From JBCCMA01 sp045107005 (GTDB lineage Bacteria; Pseudomonadota; Gammaproteobacteria; Steroidobacterales; JBCCMA01), in assembly GCA_045107005.1 (NCBI GenBank), contig JBGCFP010000012.1:1-51753 (forward strand): a stretch of 51,753 nucleotides of DNA, read 5' to 3'. The position numbers and the translations under genes were made by a program. Of the stretch, positions 34,477 through 41,496 are shown piece by piece (the first letter of the stretch is position 1; the number at the start of each line of letters is the position of its first letter). Under the pieces are notes generated by a model. That model saw only the letters and a list, made by a program, of their open reading frames with translations, was not told the DNA's origin and did not search any database.

Positions 34477-35334
34477 TCAGCGTATGGGCGATGACAGCAG
34501 GGTGCCCGTCGACAGATAAATATCGTCATAGCGAACGCCGCCGTTGCCGTAGGGCTTGTCCTGTGGGCCCGTGTTGGAAATCATCATGAAATGCGTCAAT
34601 GGCTGGCCCCGTTGCATGCGAAAGAGGGCATCTTTGGCCACCAGTCGCTGGTTTTCAAATTCGCCGCCGCGCACGTAGAGGTCGTAGCGCTGGCCACCGG
34701 CGTCTGCCGTCGCGTTGTTGATCACACACCAAAGCTCATACCACTGATCGGTCGAGAGCGGCCTGGCGGCACCGCCCGTGCTCGGGTTCGTGATTTTCCG
34801 GTAGGTCTTGTAGCCACTGAGGACCATCAAGGTCCCGTCGTTTTTATCACCGTTTGATTCGGCCTTGTCGGTAATACGAATCATCGGTTCCAGCGCGTCG
34901 TAAGCCAGATCGGGGATGTCGCCGGGCGCGGCATTGGTCAGGCCAAAGGACTGGTTATTCGGAAAACTCTCAACATTAATGCGAGCGTGGAGAGTAGCGG
35001 TCGCGCCAACGGGTATCGGCATGGGGAGCCGTTTGACCCCAATGGCCTTGCGATTGCCAACGATCCCGTCCGCCGCCGGCTTGCGCAGCATGAATGCGTT
35101 ATCGCTCGCCGCGTCGCGCTCAATGGTGGCGACCTGAGGATCGGCGACGTAAGGCTGAGTTTCGTTTTGCGCGTCGATCTTGATCCAGTCCGTGAGCTTG
35201 GATTGACGCTCAAAACGGTCGACGAGAACCCAATTCGATACCGCTCCGCCTGACGTTGCCGGACACCCGCCACAAATTAGCAGCGCAACGCACCCGCTGA
35301 TTCGAGCAATCTTTTTGAACATCGCCGATCTCAT
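34477..35334 (-). CDS. Lipoprotein with jelly-roll-like (LamG/ConA-like) domain
   Basis: A 285-residue lipoprotein of unknown role. The signal FKKIARISGCVALLICGGC ends in lipobox LICGGC. ATG 35334 overlaps the stop of the upstream gene by one base (TGATG), showing translational coupling; ATG 35322 is an alternative. The mature part is beta-rich with the rhythm of concanavalin-like jelly-roll domains (LVDRFERQSKLTDW, ATLHARINVESF, WYELWCVINNA, YDLYVRGGEF, VRYDDIYLS), the last being typical of the closing strand in LamG-like folds. It may bind carbohydrate. Confidence is good for export and operon, low for fold. Confidence 0.78.
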   Translation of the reverse strand: MRSAMFKKIARISGCVALLICGGCPATSGGAVSNWVLVDRFERQSKLTDWIKIDAQNETQPYVADPQVATIERDAASDNAFMLRKPAADGIVGNRKAIGVKRLPMPIPVGATATLHARINVESFPNNQSFGLTNAAPGDIPDLAYDALEPMIRITDKAESNGDKNDGTLMVLSGYKTYRKITNPSTGGAARPLSTDQWYELWCVINNATADAGGQRYDLYVRGGEFENQRLVAKDALFRMQRGQPLTHFMMISNTGPQDKPYGNGGVRYDDIYLSTGTLLSSPIR

Positions 35335-35900
35335 CAGTAACCGGTCGTCTCAAGCAGGAACTGGGACAAGGCTTCGTCGGCTTGACTCTGATCGCCCCAC
35401 AGTTCGTAGCGATGGCCAGCCAAATGCAGGGCGACCAACGGCACGTCGCGCAATGCATCAAGCTGGGCTTCGTCCAAGGCGTAGTAGCCTTCACCAACAC
35501 CTTTGCGAACCACGCGATACGGAGACTTGGACACGTCGAGGTCCGCGTGCCGATTCGCGGTGCGCGTCAGCGTGACACGGCCGCCCGACGTTTCGATCTC
35601 AATCGAGTCAGGCAGTGTTGCATCGGTATGCGCCCCATCGCGCTTGACCGCCCACACATTCAGCCACAGATATTGTCCCCGTTCGGCCGAGCGAATGCGA
35701 TCAATGGGGCCCATCAGCACAAATTCGCGCTCGATGTCGTCTTCCAAGCGCAGACGATAGAAGGTGTACGGCGGTGTGATGGTGATGATTGACACCAGCG
35801 ACTGTTCGTCGAGCGTTTCGCGCACACCACTTTGTTTACAGCCAGTAATGATGATGGCAAGCAGTGTGAGCACCAGGGTGCGTCGTACTCTCGATTGCAT
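35334..35900 (-). CDS. Lipoprotein, first gene of a coupled lipoprotein pair
   Basis: A 188-residue lipoprotein. ATG 35900 gives the signal MQSRVRRTLVLTLLAIIITGC with lipobox ITGC; an upstream in-frame ATG at 35963 would add 21 residues before the signal. The mature domain is mixed alpha/beta with repeated beta-strands (SIITITPPYTFYRLRLEDD, IEIETSGGRVTLTR) and a final LVALHLAGHRYELWGD stretch. Family not recognised. The stop overlaps the start of the next lipoprotein gene by one base. Confidence 0.77.
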   Translation of the reverse strand: MQSRVRRTLVLTLLAIIITGCKQSGVRETLDEQSLVSIITITPPYTFYRLRLEDDIEREFVLMGPIDRIRSAERGQYLWLNVWAVKRDGAHTDATLPDSIEIETSGGRVTLTRTANRHADLDVSKSPYRVVRKGVGEGYYALDEAQLDALRDVPLVALHLAGHRYELWGDQSQADEALSQFLLETTGY

Positions 35901-36031
35901 GGGTTCGGTTCCGATTCCAATAGTAGCGAGGCTTGATGCGAACGCCGAGTGGCGCCGTGCCAACGGTGTGCTTTGCCGCCGCGTTTTTTTCTCACTATAC
36001 AGAATCTAATTCCTGCGCACAGAGGTCTGGA

Positions 36032-39000
36032 TCAAGTCGCCGTTTCATCCTTTTGCTTTAACAACTCGCGCAGCCCGGCGTGAAGAACGTCGAACGCGCC
36101 GGCATCAGTAGGGCTGCCGATTTGTGTCGAAACGTGCTGCGCGTACTTCCACTGATCGGCGATCGACGCGATTTCGCGATCCGATCCGACCATTCGCGTG
36201 ATGGTCAGATAGCGCTCCAACAAAGGTTCTTTTTGCGCGTCGAGGCACTTGCCGGCAAAAGCGCGGACGACATCCAGACCGGCGTTCGCGGCACAATCCC
36301 AGAACGTCTTTTGCTCTCCGGCACTCAGGTTAGCCGCCAATCGGCTTAGCCGGTCGCTAAAGACGTCTCGCTTTGCCCACGACACCGCGTTGTACAGCTT
36401 CCCGACGTTGGTTCGCGCTGACGGTGCTTCGTCCCACGGGCCCTCCAGGAGTAAAATCGCGAGCAGCGCGTTGGTCGCCGGGTAGTACCAGTTAGTGTCG
36501 GTCATATCCGCCGCTTTCACGTAGTGCTCTGCCGATCGTCGTACGTTTTTTCGAATGTCCGTCGGATCGGTCAGAAGCAGCGCCATGCGTTTGTACGCCG
36601 AGCCCATCAAACTGTGTCGCTCGGAGGTGTCGCCGTATTGCTTAATGAGTGCTTCCAGATCGTCGAGCGCTGATGCGACCAGCTCCCGATTTTTGGACTG
36701 CGCCCCAAGGCGCACTCGCAGGTTGATCAGTCGCTCAATGTCATTAAGCGTCACGTCGCAGTTGTCAGTAGCAGCGGCCTCTTCGTAGGTTTCAATGGCT
36801 TTTTCAAAGTCTTTCAGTTCCGCATAAATGCGCGCCATGCGTGCCAGAACGCCGCTGTGGTTCAGCCAGTGTTTTGTCTCCGCGACGCTGCGTAAGTCAT
36901 CGAGTTTCGCTTCGATGCTGGCGCGTTCCCGATCGGTTTTGGCGGTCGTGGTTGAATTGGCGAGGTTGTCCAATTCGATACGCAGCTCGCTGACGTCGAG
37001 AAAGTCTCCAGCCGTATAGCTGCGGCGTCGAACTTGTGTCCTGATCTGTGAATCCATCAACAAACGGAAACCGGGATCGCCGTAGCACTGGTAAGCCGCC
37101 CACGTATTGGATTCATGATGGCGAACGCGCTGGCGAGCTGCCGTAACCGCGGTGCCAAAGTCGTCGCCGCGCAGCATGCGATCGTAAAACTCCAGGGCGA
37201 AAGCTGTTGCTGCTTCGTCGTCGACGGGCCAGCCCGCTGCGACGACAGCCTTGGCGCCGGAACGAATAAACTGTTCGCCAAGGTTGGCGGCGAGTTTTTG
37301 CAGGGGGACTACTTCGGTACGCTCAATGCGCCCCAGGTGGCAGCAGTTGATAAAGACGAGCTCCGGTTGCAGCAGGGCATTTTCGACCAGGGCGCTATTG
37401 ATCAGAACAAAAGGATCGTCTTCGAGCGGGCTGTCCCCAATCACCATGCCCGAGCCGGTCAGCCCGCTGGCGTCGTAAACGCCGTGACCGGCCAGGTGCA
37501 GAATGCGGTAGTCGGAGCCGGTCAGGCTCGACACGATGCTGCTCGCGTCGATTTCACGGCCTCGATTGGCGTTGCGAATTTCCGTGGTCAGGTCCCAACT
37601 GGCCCGGCGGTCAAACAGGTCGGCGACTACCTCCGCCTCGCGCTGTGCGCCGGGTAGTGGTGGTAATTCTGACGGTGGATCGCCGACGACAAGAATGCGA
37701 TTGTCTTCGGGGTGCGTCACCGGGTCGATGTCACCGACACGAAGCTGACGCAGCATGCCGGCGCCAATGCTCAGTGAGTTGCCATCCTGCGAGCGCCGGT
37801 CGGTTAACAGTTCCCACGGATACGCGGCCGAACTCGAATCAAGAATCAGCTGAATGTCGCGCCCGTCGCTCGCGCCACCTTTCAGCAAACGGGGCACGAG
37901 CAATTCAAACAGCGTTTGGCGCAGCGTGTCGTCACCGTTGCCGCGTTGTTTGATAGCGTCACGAATCAGCCGATCCACCAGTGATTTCTGGATGTCGATG
38001 CTCGCTCCGGAGGCGCGCGCTCGCTCGCCGTACGCTGTGAATTCGAGTGTTTCAATATTCGCCTTGGCCGCGTTGGGCTGACTGGTAATTTGCAAGCGTG
38101 ACCACCACGGCGCCTGACTGTAGGAGCGGCTGCGTTTGCGTCCGCCTGCGTGAGTGGTCAGCGTTTCATTGATGGAAAAACCCGAGCGACCGCGCAGCGC
38201 GTAGAGTGCGTGCAGGGCTTCGAGCGCCAGATCCTTGTAGAGCTCCACGAATTCAATGCTGGCAAAGTGTCTTTGCAACGGCGTTGTGCTGTCCGGGGTC
38301 TGACGAGAGGTTGTGGACGGCAAACCCGCCAGAGCGCGATTGACGTTGGCAGCGGCGACCATAAATGACTCGATGGAACGCGCGACGCTGACGCCGGATT
38401 CGCCAGAACCGACCAACAGTGCGGCGATTTGCATGTTCGCCATGTCAGCGCCACTTTCCATGCACGCCTGGGCGTAGCGCAGCAGTCCGGTTTGAATCGA
38501 GCGCGTAAGCCCGCCGGGTGTCAGAACCCCGACGTCGCCCAGGCCGAGCACGATGGCGCCGGTCGGCCCAGGTCCTGCAGCGGCGTCGCTGGCACCACGT
38601 AGCACCACTTCCGCGCTGCCGATTTTTCCAGGATAAATGCCCAGTTGGTGTCGCGAACGCAGCGCGCCGTTGAGACAGCGATCCAACGCGTTCTCCGCAT
38701 GTACAATCTGATCGCCGCGATAGTGGCCCACGACAATGGGTGTTTGCGAGAAACGCAGGTCGCCATGCACCACGGACAGTTCGCAATCCGGTATGGCGGT
38801 CGGACGATTGGAGTCGCGACGCGGGCGCTCGTCCATCATCATCGCGGCTGCCTCGAGGCTCTCGTTGGTCGGGATGAGCTGCGCTTCGCTTTCCTGGTCT
38901 TCTGCGTTGCTCAGTCGCGGCGCTTCGTCCGGCGCGCTGCGCAACGTGCCCGAAGCCTCGGGGCGCTGCGTGGAGAGTCGTCTCGTCTCACCGTTCGTGA

Positions 39001-41383
39001 TCAATTCTGCGAGGCCGTCAAACGTATCTTTGGCATTGAGCAAGCTGCCGTGTTTGGCATCGACGTACCAGGCGACGACTCCGCTCGGAATACCGGATTC
39101 CCAGGTCACGCGTCCGTCGCCGCGTTGGGTGAAGCGTATCTCACTGGTTGTGGCGTCATAGACCGGCGTCGGCGCCGGGCCCCCTGCCACGTAGAGCACT
39201 TCCTCGGCTGCCATCCTGGCGCTTTGCCGTGCAAGCTGCCCACGGACAATGTCGGCGTGATGCAGACGGCTCTCGGACGGAGCGGTGCGTGCGCGCAAGG
39301 CCTTCCAGGTTGCCGGTTTGCTGAAGTCAGGCCCGCCGAAAACCGGCGCCATTTCGAGGATGCCGTCGAACCTGGATACCCAGCGTGTCCAGGTGTCGAG
39401 ATCTGTGCGCAGATCGAGCGACGCGAGCAGGCGAATTATTTCTTCTTCGCCTTGCAGCATGCGCGGTACGACGTACGATCCCCGGTTCGGCGTCCCGACC
39501 TGTACCAGGCGTCCACCCGTGTCGCGCAGCCGCGCCCAGGTTTGCGGGTGTCGCGCCATAAACAGGCTCGCGACCAGTCCGCCCATGGAGTGAGCCACTA
39601 TGTGCAGGGGTTTGCGCGATGCCCCTAGCCGCTGCGTAATCAGTTCCTCCAGACGGGGGGCGGCGTGACTGAGCGACAGCCGCCAATCGTAGGCCAGTGG
39701 CATTACGTGAAGACCTTGGCCGATCAGATAATCGCGAAAATCATCGTAGGGTGAACGCAGCAGAGCCGACGGCTCAATGTTCGCCGCGCCGATTTTCAGT
39801 CGTTGACCGTGCCCGCGCATCAGCCCGAATTTATCGAGCCAGATTCGGTCGGGCTTCTCGTCACCACCGATGACGTCATCAAGATGCGATCCCATCATTC
39901 CGGGCAACAGAATGACACCTGTTTGCTCCGGGTTGTCGCCGGGTAACCCTGCGTTCGCCTGCCCACGCAGAGCGCGCCGCGGTTTTCGCGTCTGGAAGCC
40001 GCTGGTGTCCTGATCGGCACGCAGCAAGCCCTGCCTTACCACCAACGCGGTTTCCTCGCGCGAAAAGTAGTTGACATGCGTGACGTCTGAATTTTCTTCG
40101 AGGTGCCACAGGCGCTGCTCGCGCTGTGCGCCCGCGTACATGGAACGGGTATCCACGACCAGATCATTGGCGCGCCAGTAGAACAAATTGGCCAGGTTCT
40201 TGAACAGGCCATCCGAGTCACCGGCCAGCACTGTGAGATCGCTATTGAGAACGTGGCGCGAGCCGTTCAGCAAACGGATGAACGCCGATGTCGGCATCTG
40301 TGCCTCGAGACCGGGCAACACCTCCGGCTTCGTGCGCTCTTTGGCGACGGCTGCCGCCAGTTCACCGAGGCCACCAAGGATCGGGCCGACGCCCGGAATC
40401 TTGCCGAGCAGATTGACCATGATCGACACGTAGACATCGAGTCGTTTGGACGCAAGCGTTGTGCCGCCAGCGGGGCAACCCACGCGCACGTAACGACTGA
40501 CGTGCGGCCGCGCGATGGCCATTTTTTGGTTGAACCGGGCATACAGGTCTTGTTGGTCGGCTCGAACGCCCGCGTTGTCTGCGTACGCGTGAGTGAGTTC
40601 TCGAGCGACGTCATTCTCAGCGAAAACGGCGCCGTCAACCCGGCCGTGTGCAATCAGGTCGCCGATCAGACCACCACGACTGTGCGTGACCAGATGCAGA
40701 TTGGCGTCGGCGGGCATCGCGTTCAAGAACTCAACCGCGTTTTCCAGCGGGCTCTTGGTCAACGTGCGGTGTTCGAACGCGTATACGCGACCGTCGTAGT
40801 GGTGAACGATCTGCGCCCAAATCGATTGATTGGTGCCGAACAGTCCCGCAAACGCGTTGCTGGTAGACGACGCCGTGCCGTGTATCAACACCAGCGTTGG
40901 TGCGTTGGGCGCCGCGGGCTCGGGGTTCTCGCGCGTCAGTGTGCCGGTGCTATCCACCCGGAAAAACTGGCCGTCTCCTGCGAGTTGATCTTCGATTTTG
41001 GCAGCGGCGGCGAGCGCAGCGTTCTTGGGCAAATCCACACCCAGGACGCGCACCGCTCGAATTAAATTGGAACCCAGACCCCGGTCATTGCTGTCTTCGA
41101 CAATCGGATAGCGGATCGGAAACACCGAATCGTCGGCCGTTCTCGCTGCGGTATGAGCGGCATCGTCTTTCAGTCGCTCGATGTTCGTCCACAGCACAAA
41201 GCCGTCGTCGAACTCCACTTCAAGCAAATCGTCTTGCTGGATGTCGAGAGCGACGGTCTGGTCGCCATCGCGCGCTGAGGTCGCGAGCTGCACGGCGTGA
41301 TCGACGCGCACGAGTCCGTCGCCGGCCGGCAGTGCGCTCTTCGCGTCCGGTTCTAACGTGCCACGAAAGTTGTACTGGCTCAT
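36032..41383 (-). CDS. Giant multidomain protein: two alpha/beta hydrolases, glycine-rich domain, CHAT protease, TPR-like helices
   Basis: 1783 residues, no signal peptide, presumably cytoplasmic. Domain order: 1-155 beta-rich start; 160-450 first alpha/beta hydrolase (oxyanion-type LVLIHGT 164-170, nucleophile elbow THSRGG with Ser235); 488-800 second hydrolase resembling the LCAT/lipase group (ILLPGMMGSHL, elbow AHSMGG with Ser599, VGTPNRGS, likely catalytic His778 in DAKHGSLL); 865-1020 glycine-rich domain (TGAIVLGLGDVGVLTPGGLT); 1170-1445 CHAT caspase-like domain (AYPWELLTD, His1300 in LHLAGHG, Cys1348 in FINCCHLG, then GWPVDDEAA); 1500-1783 TPR-like helices. All three nucleophiles are intact. 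It follows the 966-residue gene on the same strand after 113 bases. A protease/esterase effector in immunity or signalling is inferred. Confidence 0.88.
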   Translation of the reverse strand: MSQYNFRGTLEPDAKSALPAGDGLVRVDHAVQLATSARDGDQTVALDIQQDDLLEVEFDDGFVLWTNIERLKDDAAHTAARTADDSVFPIRYPIVEDSNDRGLGSNLIRAVRVLGVDLPKNAALAAAAKIEDQLAGDGQFFRVDSTGTLTRENPEPAAPNAPTLVLIHGTASSTSNAFAGLFGTNQSIWAQIVHHYDGRVYAFEHRTLTKSPLENAVEFLNAMPADANLHLVTHSRGGLIGDLIAHGRVDGAVFAENDVARELTHAYADNAGVRADQQDLYARFNQKMAIARPHVSRYVRVGCPAGGTTLASKRLDVYVSIMVNLLGKIPGVGPILGGLGELAAAVAKERTKPEVLPGLEAQMPTSAFIRLLNGSRHVLNSDLTVLAGDSDGLFKNLANLFYWRANDLVVDTRSMYAGAQREQRLWHLEENSDVTHVNYFSREETALVVRQGLLRADQDTSGFQTRKPRRALRGQANAGLPGDNPEQTGVILLPGMMGSHLDDVIGGDEKPDRIWLDKFGLMRGHGQRLKIGAANIEPSALLRSPYDDFRDYLIGQGLHVMPLAYDWRLSLSHAAPRLEELITQRLGASRKPLHIVAHSMGGLVASLFMARHPQTWARLRDTGGRLVQVGTPNRGSYVVPRMLQGEEEIIRLLASLDLRTDLDTWTRWVSRFDGILEMAPVFGGPDFSKPATWKALRARTAPSESRLHHADIVRGQLARQSARMAAEEVLYVAGGPAPTPVYDATTSEIRFTQRGDGRVTWESGIPSGVVAWYVDAKHGSLLNAKDTFDGLAELITNGETRRLSTQRPEASGTLRSAPDEAPRLSNAEDQESEAQLIPTNESLEAAAMMMDERPRRDSNRPTAIPDCELSVVHGDLRFSQTPIVVGHYRGDQIVHAENALDRCLNGALRSRHQLGIYPGKIGSAEVVLRGASDAAAGPGPTGAIVLGLGDVGVLTPGGLTRSIQTGLLRYAQACMESGADMANMQIAALLVGSGESGVSVARSIESFMVAAANVNRALAGLPSTTSRQTPDSTTPLQRHFASIEFVELYKDLALEALHALYALRGRSGFSINETLTTHAGGRKRSRSYSQAPWWSRLQITSQPNAAKANIETLEFTAYGERARASGASIDIQKSLVDRLIRDAIKQRGNGDDTLRQTLFELLVPRLLKGGASDGRDIQLILDSSSAAYPWELLTDRRSQDGNSLSIGAGMLRQLRVGDIDPVTHPEDNRILVVGDPPSELPPLPGAQREAEVVADLFDRRASWDLTTEIRNANRGREIDASSIVSSLTGSDYRILHLAGHGVYDASGLTGSGMVIGDSPLEDDPFVLINSALVENALLQPELVFINCCHLGRIERTEVVPLQKLAANLGEQFIRSGAKAVVAAGWPVDDEAATAFALEFYDRMLRGDDFGTAVTAARQRVRHHESNTWAAYQCYGDPGFRLLMDSQIRTQVRRRSYTAGDFLDVSELRIELDNLANSTTTAKTDRERASIEAKLDDLRSVAETKHWLNHSGVLARMARIYAELKDFEKAIETYEEAAATDNCDVTLNDIERLINLRVRLGAQSKNRELVASALDDLEALIKQYGDTSERHSLMGSAYKRMALLLTDPTDIRKNVRRSAEHYVKAADMTDTNWYYPATNALLAILLLEGPWDEAPSARTNVGKLYNAVSWAKRDVFSDRLSRLAANLSAGEQKTFWDCAANAGLDVVRAFAGKCLDAQKEPLLERYLTITRMVGSDREIASIADQWKYAQHVSTQIGSPTDAGAFDVLHAGLRELLKQKDETAT

Positions 41384-41496
41384 GGTTTTGTCCCTGGGTT
41401 AGCCGCGTTCCCTGTTGATCGACGGACTTGAAGCTCAAGCAAAGCCTAGTCTAGAGGATGGTCGCGGCGGTTGCTCGTGGCGCTGTCAAACGTCGG

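Noticed and set aside
38645..39628. Plus-strand open frame of 327 codons inside the CHAT/hydrolase gene
   Set aside because: Antisense shadow of a gene with intact hydrolase motifs; the composition (Arg, Cys, His rich) is typical of GC-rich antisense frames.
40103..41065. Plus-strand open frame of 320 codons opposite the first hydrolase domain
   Set aside because: Same reason: it overlaps the coding strand with the LIHGT and THSRGG motifs and has no recognisable domain.
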